Part shown: positions 43,305 to 50,970 of the stretch, piece by piece
Layout: the number at the start of each line of letters is the position of its first letter
How positions within the stretch are numbered: position 1 is the first letter of the stretch
Assembly: GCA_029975555.1 (NCBI GenBank)
Contig: JARKOY010000079.1
Coordinates: 210,614 to 274,613 of the forward strand
Direction of reading: 5' to 3'
Length of the DNA: 64,000 bases
DNA from: Spirochaetia bacterium
GTDB taxonomy: Bacteria > Spirochaetota > Spirochaetia > Treponematales > Rectinemataceae
Made by a program: the position numbers and the translations under genes
The notes under the pieces: model-generated
What the model saw: the letters and a program-made list of their open reading frames with translations, nothing else
Told to the model about the DNA's origin: nothing
Databases searched by the model: none

Positions 43305-43452
43305 AAGTAAATATTTAAATTTTGTGCCGCTTCGGCGCGGCGAGGCCATCGGAATGTTTTGATTTTAAGCAGTTTTCATCGAAATTAAATATCCTTCTAA
43401 CGTTCAGGATGTACAGTAAGCCAACTCTTGAATCATAAGGAGGAGAATAGCC

Positions 43453-45087
43453 ATGAAAAATGACAGGAAGAAGAAAGGTCTTGTCCTTGCGCTGCTGATG
43501 CTGTTCATGGGCATGCTGGCCTTTGCCCAGAACGTAATTCTACTCATCCCCGACGGCATGAGCGTCGCCGGTACTACCCTGGCAAGATTCTATAAAGGGC
43601 AGCCCCTCGCGCTCGACGCGCTCGCGTGCGGCCTTGTGAGCACCTGGAGTTCGGACGGAACCATCGCCGATTCGGCCCCGGCAGGGTCGGCGTACTCCAC
43701 GGGATGGACATCCCAAACAGGCAATATAGCCTCGATCGGGAAATCCTATGTGCTTCCTGGAGTCAGAATTCCTGAGTATGACGACTATCAGCCTGTTGCT
43801 ACCATCCTGGAAGCGGCTAGATTGAGCGGCCGCTCCACCGGCATCATTTCCACCAGCGAGTTCATGCACGCGACGCCGGCCGACTTCAGCGCGCACGATG
43901 TTTCACGCTCGAACTACGACAATTTGGCCGAACAGATTGTCTACAATGGTATCGATGTGGTCCTCGGCGGAGGAACCCCCTACCTCAAAGCCTCTCAGCG
44001 AAAGGACAAGGAAGATCTCAGAGCAATCATCGAGGCGAACGGCTATACCTTCGTCGACAATGCCGCCGCGCTGAAGTCGGCCTCCGGCGGTAAGCTCTTC
44101 GGTGTTTTTGGAAAGGACAAAGCTGCTACCGCCATGTCCTACGACATCGACCGCGATCCGACGCTTGAACCCTCACTCGCCGAAATGACTGCCAAGGCGA
44201 TTGAGATTCTTTCGGCCAATCCGAAAGGATTCTTCCTTATGGTAGAAGGTTCCAAAATAGACTGGGCGGCCCACGCCAACGATCCCGTCGCTCTTGTCGG
44301 CGATATCCTTGCCTTCGATGACGCAGTAAAAGTGGCCATCGATTTCGCGAAAAAGAACAACAACACGGTCGTCATTGCCGTCACCGACCACGGAAACTCC
44401 GGCATCTCCATAGGAGACCGCTCCACAAGCTCCGGATACGACAAGACACCTTGGACGACTTTCATCGCTCCGCTGAAAAAGGCAAAGGTCACTGGCGAGG
44501 GGCTTGAGACAAAGCTTGCATCAGTCATCAAAGTCGATGGAGTCTACGAAGCCGCTGAGGCGCCCGCAATTCGTCAAACCGTTGCCCAGTACCTTGGCAT
44601 CGACGACCTGACCGACGCCGAAGTCGAAGCAATCGGCAAAACGAAGGCCGGTTCGATGAACTACACCGTGGGCCCGATGATCGCGGCGAGGGCGAAAATC
44701 GGATACACCACGAACGGCCACACCGGCGAAGATGTGGTGCTCTACTGCTACGATCCTTTTGGGAACAGACCTACCGGTCTTATCAACAACACCGACATCG
44801 CCGCATACATGGCCAGAACATTGAAGGTCGACCTTGCGCAGGCTACCTCTCGCCTCTTCCAGGATGCGGCGTCCATGTTCGCCAAGAAAGGAGCCAAGGT
44901 TTCCATCGATACGACAGATCCAGAAAATCCTGTGTTGGTCGTCACGAAGGGCGATCAGAGCTTGCGTATTCCCCGCAACAAAAACTATGCCTACCTCAAT
45001 GGCCAGATCATATCCTCGGACGGCGTGGCCGTGTACAACGGGACAAAGTGGTATATCGCCTGGAACCTCATCGAGGCGATTCAATAA
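43453..45087 (+). CDS. phoA: Alkaline phosphatase
   Basis: A 544-residue secreted phosphatase. AAGGAGG precedes the ATG, and the N-terminus is a Sec-type signal peptide ending in AFAQ. Metal and active-site motifs are visible: LLIPDGMS (first metal Asp), DSAPAGSAYSTG with the nucleophile Ser, MVEGSKIDWAAHAND, and TDHGNSG. The C-terminal about 130 residues after 'GHTGEDV' form an extra domain that resembles a copper-amine-oxidase-N-type stabilising domain. It releases phosphate from organic esters outside the cytoplasm. A strong terminator follows. Confidence 0.92.
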   Translation: MKNDRKKKGLVLALLMLFMGMLAFAQNVILLIPDGMSVAGTTLARFYKGQPLALDALACGLVSTWSSDGTIADSAPAGSAYSTGWTSQTGNIASIGKSYVLPGVRIPEYDDYQPVATILEAARLSGRSTGIISTSEFMHATPADFSAHDVSRSNYDNLAEQIVYNGIDVVLGGGTPYLKASQRKDKEDLRAIIEANGYTFVDNAAALKSASGGKLFGVFGKDKAATAMSYDIDRDPTLEPSLAEMTAKAIEILSANPKGFFLMVEGSKIDWAAHANDPVALVGDILAFDDAVKVAIDFAKKNNNTVVIAVTDHGNSGISIGDRSTSSGYDKTPWTTFIAPLKKAKVTGEGLETKLASVIKVDGVYEAAEAPAIRQTVAQYLGIDDLTDAEVEAIGKTKAGSMNYTVGPMIAARAKIGYTTNGHTGEDVVLYCYDPFGNRPTGLINNTDIAAYMARTLKVDLAQATSRLFQDAASMFAKKGAKVSIDTTDPENPVLVVTKGDQSLRIPRNKNYAYLNGQIISSDGVAVYNGTKWYIAWNLIEAIQ

Positions 45088-45109
45088 CGACAATCAATGC
45101 TCATAAAAT

Positions 45110-45160
45110 AAGAATGGGCCGACCTGGTCGCTGTGCGTCACGGTCGGCCCATTCTTTTCT
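45110..45160. terminator. Bidirectional terminator between phoA and tatB
   Basis: AAGAATGGGCCGACC (45110-45124) pairs perfectly over 15 bp with 45142-45156 and is followed by TTTCT on the plus strand and by TTATTTTAT on the minus strand. It serves the convergent phosphatase and tat operons. Confidence 0.92.
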
Positions 45161-45210
45161 GAGGAATAAAAAGTTTGAGAGATAAAAGAGCCCGTCAAAG
45201 TTGTTCGTTT

Positions 45211-45618
45211 CTATTCGGCGACGGTGTTTTTGGTCGCGGCGGTCTCTGGAACTGGATCGGCCGCCGCAGCGCTCGGCGCGCCTGCCCCGCCCGCCCCATG
45301 TGCTCCGCTCGCACCTTCAGGCGCTTTCTCAGGTGGGGCGCCGCTGCCGGAGGAAGACATCGACGTGCCCGCTTCCCCCGCATCGCCGGACGAGTCGGAC
45401 GCAGAAGAGGCCCTTTCTTTCTCTTCTTCGAGGGACGCAGCCGCTTCGATGTCCTTCACGAATTGGTCCTTCGTGGCGGTAATCTCGGCGTAGGCCTTCT
45501 TCAGCTCCGCGTAGAGCTTCCCGAGTTTTCTGAACAGCTTGGGCAGATCGCGGGGGTGAATGAAGATGATGGCGACGCAGAAAATGACGGCGAGCTCCGA
45601 CCATCCGATACCGAACAT
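45211..45618 (-). CDS. tatB: TatB-like twin-arginine translocase subunit
   Basis: A 135-residue protein with one N-terminal membrane helix (FGIGWSELAVIFCVAIIFI), the hinge 'HPRDLPKLFRKLGKL' and an amphipathic helix, the Hcf106/TatB architecture. The C-terminal about 70 residues are Ala/Ser/Gly/Pro-rich and probably unstructured. The ATG overlaps the tatC stop. It is placed last in tatA-tatC-tatB, an unusual order. TatB recruits signal-peptide-bound substrates to TatC. The A/B distinction is tentative, based on length and on the other TatA gene. Confidence 0.8.
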   Translation of the reverse strand: MFGIGWSELAVIFCVAIIFIHPRDLPKLFRKLGKLYAELKKAYAEITATKDQFVKDIEAAASLEEEKERASSASDSSGDAGEAGTSMSSSGSGAPPEKAPEGASGAHGAGGAGAPSAAAADPVPETAATKNTVAE

Positions 45619-46370
45619 CAGTCTTCTCCCCACTTGAATATCTTCGCCACGAGAATCGCGAGAAAATAGAGCGCGACGAGAGGGGCCGCGATGGCGAGCT
45701 GGCTCACCGGGTCCACGGATGGCGTAATGATGGCGGCCAGCGTCACGATGCCTACGATCACGAAGCGGCTCGCCTTGAACACCGCCTTTCGCTTGAGAAC
45801 GTTCAGGGCCAGAAGAATTTCGAGCACCAAGGGCGCCTGAAAGGTGATGATCGTCCACAAAAGAAAGGAGAGGACATAGCCGATGCTCTGCTGGTAGTTG
45901 AGCAGGACGCCCACACGGTTCGGAATAAAGATGGTGTTGGTAAGAAATCGGATCGAAAATGGGATGATCCTGAAATAGGCAAGGTAGGCGCCGAACGCGG
46001 CAAGAAAGAAGCTGATGAGGAGGCCTGCGACGATGATTTTGTGGTATTTCCGGTCGATACCGGGGAACACGAACTGCACGATGTTGATCACGTGGACGGG
46101 AAGCGAAAAGATGAGGCCGAAAATCGCGGCCGTCTTCAGCTGAACCAAAAATCCTTCGGCGATGGAATTCGCAAACAATGTCGTGCCTAAGCCGCTCTCT
46201 ATCGAATCGAACTGCACCGTGAAGAGAGAGATGAGCTTACCATAGAGAATAAGAGCGACTATCGCGCAGACGACAAACGAAAAAAGCGAAACGAGAAAAC
46301 GGTTTCTCAGCTCAGTGATGTGGTCGAGGACCGTCATCTCCTTCTCGGGATTTGGATCTTTTTTTGCCAT
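45618..46370 (-). CDS. tatC: Twin-arginine translocase subunit TatC
   Basis: A 250-residue membrane protein with six hydrophobic segments. TatC marks include the N-terminal 'VLDHITELRNRFLVSLF', 'FLVQLKTAAIFGLIFSLPVHVINIVQFV' and 'ITPSVDPVSQLAIAAPLVALY'. It binds twin-arginine signal peptides. It lies 9 bases after tatA and overlaps tatB by a base. Confidence 0.95.
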   Translation of the reverse strand: MAKKDPNPEKEMTVLDHITELRNRFLVSLFSFVVCAIVALILYGKLISLFTVQFDSIESGLGTTLFANSIAEGFLVQLKTAAIFGLIFSLPVHVINIVQFVFPGIDRKYHKIIVAGLLISFFLAAFGAYLAYFRIIPFSIRFLTNTIFIPNRVGVLLNYQQSIGYVLSFLLWTIITFQAPLVLEILLALNVLKRKAVFKASRFVIVGIVTLAAIITPSVDPVSQLAIAAPLVALYFLAILVAKIFKWGED

Positions 46371-46379
46371 ATCGGAAAA

Positions 46380-46571
46380 TCAAGAAGCGTTTTTCTTGTT
46401 GTCGTCCGAAGAAGCCTCACTCTTTTTATCGTCCTCGTAGCCTTCTTTGACCCCTTTGTCGAATTCCTTTTTCGCCTGGCCGAGCGAGCGCGCGAATTTG
46501 GGAATCGCGCTCGCGCCAAAAAGGACCAAGACCACCAAAGCGATGATGAGTAGCTCATTGGTTCCTATCAT
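46380..46571 (-). CDS. tatA: Twin-arginine translocase subunit TatA
   Basis: A 63-residue protein starting at the ATG with AGGAGGAGGTG upstream. It has one membrane helix (ELLIIALVVLVLFGAS), the FGxxxxP hinge (FGASAIPKFARSLGQA), an amphipathic helix and an acidic/basic tail. TatA multimers form the pore of the Tat translocase. It is the first gene of the tat operon. Confidence 0.93.
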   Translation of the reverse strand: MIGTNELLIIALVVLVLFGASAIPKFARSLGQAKKEFDKGVKEGYEDDKKSEASSDDNKKNAS

Positions 46572-46671
46572 GAGGGCACCTCCTCCTATAATCTGCCGTC
46601 GACGAGCGTAGTGTATTTCATCGACAGCGTTTAAGCAAGAAGCGTGTCTTCTGTTTTCGACCGCGGAGTTA

Positions 46672-46700
46672 TTGACGACATGAAGTAATAACAATATAAT
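46672..46700 (+). promoter_or_regulatory. mazEF promoter
   Basis: TTGACG (46672-46677), 17-base spacer, TATAAT (46695-46700). The mazE ATG at 46721 is preceded by GAGGTG. Confidence 0.75.
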
Positions 46701-46720
46701 TACATCTGTGAGGTGTTGTT

Positions 46721-46969
46721 ATGGAAATTCCCGTTGTCCGCATAGGAAACTCAAAGGGTATTCGATTGCCCAAAGCGATACTCGATCAACTTCATATTAC
46801 AGATAGACTTGAAATTGAAGTTGATGACCAAAAGATCATCTTAAGACCTGTTACGAAAAGACCACGACACAATTGGAATGAAGCATTCCTCAAAATGCAT
46901 CAGGAAGGACAAGATACCCTGCTTCTTTCCGACATCAATGTACCCGAGGCGTTCGAATGGGAATGGTGA
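46721..46969 (+). CDS. mazE: MazE-type antitoxin (AbrB/SpoVT fold)
   Basis: An 82-residue swapped-hairpin AbrB protein: 'VVRIGNSKGIRLPKAILDQLHITDRLEIEVDDQKIILRP' is the standard MazE DNA-binding domain. The C-terminal acidic/aromatic tail (PEAFEWEW) is the expected toxin-binding part. It overlaps mazF by 13 bases. The module is AT-rich compared with the tat genes beside it. Confidence 0.93.
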   Translation: MEIPVVRIGNSKGIRLPKAILDQLHITDRLEIEVDDQKIILRPVTKRPRHNWNEAFLKMHQEGQDTLLLSDINVPEAFEWEW

Positions 46970-47286
46970 TCAATCAATACGAGGTATATTTAGTCGATCT
47001 TGATCCGACACAAGGTCATGAAATTCAGAAAACAAGACCTTGTCTTGTCTTGTCGCCGAATGAAATGAATCATAATATCAGTACCATTATTGTAGCGCCC
47101 ATGACGACGAAATCGCACCAGTATCCCACCAGAATCGAAGTGCATTTCGACAATAAGGACGGGTGGATTGTACTCGATCAAATAAGAACGATTGATAAAA
47201 TTCGATTAGTAAGGAAAATGGGAGAAATAGACAAAAAAACTATCCTTAAAGTAAAAGAAGTAATTCGAGAAATGTTAATCGATTAA
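46957..47286 (+). CDS. mazF: MazF/PemK-type endoribonuclease toxin
   Basis: A 109-residue MazF: 'YEVYLVDLDPTQGHEIQKTRPCLVLSP' carries the Gly and Arg of the active site, followed by 'IIVAPMTT' with the conserved Thr. It cuts mRNA at short sequence motifs when free of MazE. Start at 46957 or 46963; both overlap mazE. Confidence 0.94.
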   Translation: MGMVINQYEVYLVDLDPTQGHEIQKTRPCLVLSPNEMNHNISTIIVAPMTTKSHQYPTRIEVHFDNKDGWIVLDQIRTIDKIRLVRKMGEIDKKTILKVKEVIREMLID

Positions 47287-47402
47287 AGTCAGAAAATCCA
47301 AATCCGATGACCACTCGATGACTTTAGAGACTGCGGCTCAATGTAAGATCTTCGGCTTTTGCCTTCAATCAGACACGTGGTGTATGATTGGTTTGCCTCG
47401 CA
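47287..47402 (+). other. Intergenic gap before the hydrogenase operon
   Basis: A 116-base region with no supported gene between mazF and the hydrogenase promoter. No T-tailed hairpin after mazF was recognised. Confidence 0.5.
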
Positions 47403-47432
47403 TTGACAAATAGATATAAATTTATATATAAT
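47403..47432 (+). promoter_or_regulatory. Hydrogenase operon promoter with AT-rich motif
   Basis: TTGACA (47403-47408), 18-base spacer, TATAAT (47427-47432). The spacer and -10 box carry AATAGATATAAATTTATATA, sharing words with the region upstream of the flavoprotein reductase. The -10 ends 10 bases before the ATG at 47443 and no ribosome binding site is present, so the mRNA is probably leaderless. Confidence 0.7.
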
Positions 47433-47442
47433 TATTTATCTT

Positions 47443-47706
47443 ATGAATACCACGAATAAGACGATCACGATCTGTATGGGCAGTTCCTGCTATGCCAGGG
47501 GCAACGTGTACAATGTGGAGACCATCCAGTGTTGGCTTCGACAGCACGGGCTTGAGGACAATGTCGAGCTGCGGGGCACGCTCTGCGAAGGGCTGTGCCG
47601 ACAAGGTCCCATCGTAAAGATTGGCGACACGGTGTACAAGGGCGTTACTCCTTCGAGCATTGCCGAAATCTTGGCCCATGAGTTTCCAGAGGTGGAAAAT
47701 GGATAA
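47443..47706 (+). CDS. Thioredoxin-like [2Fe-2S] ferredoxin (NuoE C-terminal type)
   Basis: An 87-residue protein with four cysteines in the order of thioredoxin-like ferredoxins: CMGSSC (Cx4C) near residue 11 and CEGLC (Cx3C) near residue 48. Such small proteins occur next to [FeFe] hydrogenase-type sensors and HydC/NuoE subunits, passing electrons. Its stop overlaps the start of the hydrogenase-like sensor gene. Confidence 0.9.
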   Translation: MNTTNKTITICMGSSCYARGNVYNVETIQCWLRQHGLEDNVELRGTLCEGLCRQGPIVKIGDTVYKGVTPSSIAEILAHEFPEVENG

Positions 47707-49486
47707 GACCCAGGTCATCTACACTGAACTGACTGAATGCCAGGATTGCTATAAATGCCTGCGGGAATGTCCCGTCAAGGCGATACAGATCGTGAATGGG
47801 CACGCCAGAGTTATGGCCGAACTCTGTATTCACTGTGGTCACTGTGTGGAGGTCTGCCCCCAGAAAGCAAAAAAAGTGCGAAACGACGTCGAAAAGGCCA
47901 AGGTCCTCGTTCGTCTCAGGCCTAAGGTCGTGCTCTCTTTGGCACCCTCGTTTGCTGCCGAGTTTTCCGATACTTCCGTGGAGAAACTCATCGCCGGGTG
48001 CAGGGCGCTGGGCTTTTATGCCGTCTCGGAGACTTCGCTCGGTGCGGATCTCGTCTCTCTCGGAATGAGCGAACATATCGCGAAGGATCGTCCGGGGCTT
48101 CTCGTCTCATCGGCTTGCCCTTCGGTGGTGCAGTATATCAACAAGTATGTGCCAGAAATGAGGGGATTTCTTTCGGTTTCGTGCTCTCCCATGGTGGCCC
48201 ATGCCCGCATTCTTAAAGAAATGCTGGGAACCGGTACGGCCGTGGTCTTTGCGGGGCCCTGCATTGCGAAAAAGTGGGAAGCAGACATGTCGGGAGGGAT
48301 CGTCGACGTTGCCCTCACCTTCCGCGAACTGAAGGCGTGGTTCGAGGAAGAGAAAATCGACCTTCGCGCGATGAATCCGACGGAGGAAGACGGGCTTTTT
48401 CCGAGGCGGGCAGGGCACGGGGTGCTGTATCCCATCGAGGGAGGCATGGTCGCTTCGATGAAGCACATTGGGGCTTCTGATGCACAGTTCATGACCTTCA
48501 GTGGCATTCAGCAGATCAAGAGCGCGCTCAAAGGTGTCTCAGGCCGAGAGGGCGAGGGCAAGACGCTTTTTCTCGAATTGCTGGCCTGTGAAGGGGGCTG
48601 TGTCAACGGGCCTCAAACAAGCGAGGGGACGGGGACGATCGTGAAGCGTCTTCAGGTGCTTTCCTATCGGAGAGAAGAGACTGCTTCGGTGGATCCGAGG
48701 AGCAGCGCGGGGCCCAAAGAGAGCTTGGATGCATTGCTCACCATGCCTGCGAATCTTTACGAGTCCGAAGTCTTGTCCCAGAACGCATCCGAGGAACGCA
48801 TCAGGGCCGCGCTCGCCTCTATAGGAAAGTACAGTCGCAAGGACGAGCTCAACTGTTCGGGCTGCGGCTATGATTCCTGCCGCGCCTTTGCGGCCGCCAT
48901 GATTCTGGGCAAGGCGGAGAAGACCATGTGTCTGTCCTACATGCGGAATTTGGCGCAGAAGAAGGCGAATGCTCTGCTCAAGACCATGCCCTCCGCGGCG
49001 GTGGTCGTCGATGCCTCGATGCGAATCGTCGAGAGCAACAAACCGTTCGCGGAGCTTTTGGGGAAGGACGTCGTGGACATCTACGATATAAAACCTAGCC
49101 TGGAAGGTGCAGACTTACGCAAGCTTTTGCCCTTCTGGCAGGCCTTCGAACAGGTGCTCAGGCCGGGAGATACCGATCTCATCTCTTCGGATTTTCGCTG
49201 TAACGATAAGATCGTGCACGGTTCGGTGTTCAGCATCGAAAAAGGCCTGCTTGCTGGAGGGCTTTTCCAGGACATCACCGCCCCCTGGATTCAGAAGGAC
49301 AGGGTCATCGCCCAGGCCAAAAAAGTCATGCACCAGAACCTCAAGACTGTCCAAAAGATCGCCTATCTCCTCGGAGAAAACGCGGCGGAGGCTGAAGCTG
49401 CCCTCACCTCCATCATCGAATCATTCCAGCCGGAAGATCCAGAGGAAAACTTTGTTCCGCACAAGCACAAGGAAGATCGACTATGA
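47699..49486 (+). CDS. Sensory [FeFe] hydrogenase-like protein with PAS domain (HydS type)
   Basis: A 595-residue protein. Two N-terminal [4Fe-4S] motifs (Cys 14/17/20/24 and 43/46/49/53) are followed by a hydrogenase core with all H-cluster cysteines: SSACPSV, GPCIAKKWE, and LACEGGCVNG. The proton-transfer Cys of TSCCP is Ala, as reported for the sensory hydrogenase of Thermotoga. Then come an FeS domain (CSGCGYDSC-x16-C) and a PAS domain (about 420-530). No membrane helix. It should bind H2 or CO and signal, instead of turning over quickly. The downstream SpoIIE-type phosphatase, overlapping by 4 bases, is the likely output. Confidence 0.9.
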   Translation: MDKTQVIYTELTECQDCYKCLRECPVKAIQIVNGHARVMAELCIHCGHCVEVCPQKAKKVRNDVEKAKVLVRLRPKVVLSLAPSFAAEFSDTSVEKLIAGCRALGFYAVSETSLGADLVSLGMSEHIAKDRPGLLVSSACPSVVQYINKYVPEMRGFLSVSCSPMVAHARILKEMLGTGTAVVFAGPCIAKKWEADMSGGIVDVALTFRELKAWFEEEKIDLRAMNPTEEDGLFPRRAGHGVLYPIEGGMVASMKHIGASDAQFMTFSGIQQIKSALKGVSGREGEGKTLFLELLACEGGCVNGPQTSEGTGTIVKRLQVLSYRREETASVDPRSSAGPKESLDALLTMPANLYESEVLSQNASEERIRAALASIGKYSRKDELNCSGCGYDSCRAFAAAMILGKAEKTMCLSYMRNLAQKKANALLKTMPSAAVVVDASMRIVESNKPFAELLGKDVVDIYDIKPSLEGADLRKLLPFWQAFEQVLRPGDTDLISSDFRCNDKIVHGSVFSIEKGLLAGGLFQDITAPWIQKDRVIAQAKKVMHQNLKTVQKIAYLLGENAAEAEAALTSIIESFQPEDPEENFVPHKHKEDRL

Positions 49487-50679
49487 GCTCGCACTTTGTG
49501 GAGGTAGGGTCGTATCAGTTGTCCAAGGCTGGCCAGAATGCCCCAGGCGACGTCTTTCTTTCGCGCAAGATCCACGAATCGGACAGGATCATCTCTGTGC
49601 TGTCCGACGGCCTCGGTTCGGGAATTAAGGCCGGGGTTCTCGCGACGCTGACGGGTACATTGGCTACGGGATGCATTGCAGCCGACATGTCGATAAAAAA
49701 GACAGCCAGGCTCATCATGCGCTCCTTGCCGGTTTGCTCCGAAAGGAAAATAAGCTACTCCACCTTCACGATCGTCGATGTCGACGGTGGTCGCGATGTC
49801 AGAATCATCGAGTACGACAACCCTTCGTATCTTCTCATACGACAGCAGAGCGAGGTCGAACCCGTCAAAATCGACATACCGGTGACGAAGGGCAAGAGAA
49901 TCGGTGCTCACCCCAAACCTGCGACCCTGCGTTGGTCAACGTTTAAGGCCCGCTTCGGCGACAGGCTTCTGTTCTTTTCGGACGGCGTGACCCAGGCCGG
50001 CATGGGAACGAAGGCCTTGCCCCTCGGTTGGGGGTTCAATGGCGTAAAAGACTTCGCCATCGAACTCATATCGGACGCTCCGGACATCTCGGCGCGCGAG
50101 CTCGCCCGTTCGATCGTGATGCGCGCGGCGTACTACGACGGCGGCACTCCCAAAGACGATATCACCTGCGGGGTCATCTATTTTAGAGCGGCGCGGCGAC
50201 TGCTCGTCGTCTCTGGTCCGCCCATCCATCCTGAGGACGATGCCGAGCTCGCCTCGAAATTCGCCGAATTCGAAGGCAAGAAGATCATATGCGGGGGAAC
50301 CACCGCGAACATCATCGCCAGAGAACTGAAGAAGCGCATCCATGTGTCGCTCAAGGTGATGGATTTTACGATACCCCCGCCCGCGACCATGGACGGCGCG
50401 GACCTCATCACCGAGGGGATCGTGACGCTCGGCAAGGTGGTGGAGTACCTCGAGCAGGACGCGAAGCCGGAGCATCTGCCCGAAAACGCCGCCACCATGA
50501 TTCTGCGGCACCTGCTCGACTCTGATACAATCTATTTTATTGTAGGAACAAAAATAAACGATGCTCATCAAGACCCAAACATGCCCGTGGAGCTCGAAAT
50601 CCGCCGGAACGTCATCAAGCGCCTAGGGGCTCTGCTCGAGGAAAAGCTGCTCAAGCAGGTTTCCATCCAGTTCATATAA
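49483..50679 (+). CDS. SpoIIE/PP2C-type serine phosphatase
   Basis: A 398-residue protein. The phosphatase core has metal-binding Asp residues in ISVLSDGLGSG, LFFSDGVTQAGMG and TPKDDITCGVIYF, as in SpoIIE/RsbU. The remaining C-terminal half (about 240-398) is extra and lacks recognisable domains. Position directly after the hydrogenase-like sensor, with coupled translation, matches known HydS loci and suggests that H2 level controls dephosphorylation of a partner such as an anti-sigma antagonist. No such partner gene is in the window. Confidence 0.88.
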   Translation: MSSHFVEVGSYQLSKAGQNAPGDVFLSRKIHESDRIISVLSDGLGSGIKAGVLATLTGTLATGCIAADMSIKKTARLIMRSLPVCSERKISYSTFTIVDVDGGRDVRIIEYDNPSYLLIRQQSEVEPVKIDIPVTKGKRIGAHPKPATLRWSTFKARFGDRLLFFSDGVTQAGMGTKALPLGWGFNGVKDFAIELISDAPDISARELARSIVMRAAYYDGGTPKDDITCGVIYFRAARRLLVVSGPPIHPEDDAELASKFAEFEGKKIICGGTTANIIARELKKRIHVSLKVMDFTIPPPATMDGADLITEGIVTLGKVVEYLEQDAKPEHLPENAATMILRHLLDSDTIYFIVGTKINDAHQDPNMPVELEIRRNVIKRLGALLEEKLLKQVSIQFI

Positions 50680-50703
50680 AAATCTTGGAGACGGAGAGAT
50701 GTC

Positions 50704-50970
50704 ATGAACCAGGTACATGTGACGATTTGTGTCGGTACAGCCTGTTACGTGTTGGGAGGCGCCGAGCTCCTCGGCGCGATCGATGAGCTCAACCACAGTT
50801 ACGGCGGACGAGTTTCGTGCGAAGGATCGCCATGCCTCGGACTCTGCAAACTGGGACGGGAAAACAGGGCCCCTTTCGCGAAGGTCAATGGCCGACTCAT
50901 CGAAGCGGTCACGGTCGAATCCCTTAAGAAAGCGGTGGAAGAGGCGCTCTCGGAGGGTGGGAATGGCTAG
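50704..50970 (+). CDS. Thioredoxin-like [2Fe-2S] ferredoxin (second copy)
   Basis: An 88-residue protein similar in plan to the one at 47443: CVGTACYV (Cx4C) and CEGSPCLGLC. Here the C-terminal pair is CLGLC (Cx3C), with an additional Cys just before. It overlaps the following hydrogenase by 8 bases and probably transfers electrons to or from it. Confidence 0.88.
   Translation: MNQVHVTICVGTACYVLGGAELLGAIDELNHSYGGRVSCEGSPCLGLCKLGRENRAPFAKVNGRLIEAVTVESLKKAVEEALSEGGNG

Noticed and set aside
43315..43452. Pho-box upstream of alkaline phosphatase
   Set aside because: No pair of CTGTCAT-like repeats was found in the region.
43453..43540. Twin-arginine signal on alkaline phosphatase, given the adjacent tat genes
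   Set aside because: The N-terminus has lysines and a single Arg but no RR motif; it looks like a Sec signal.
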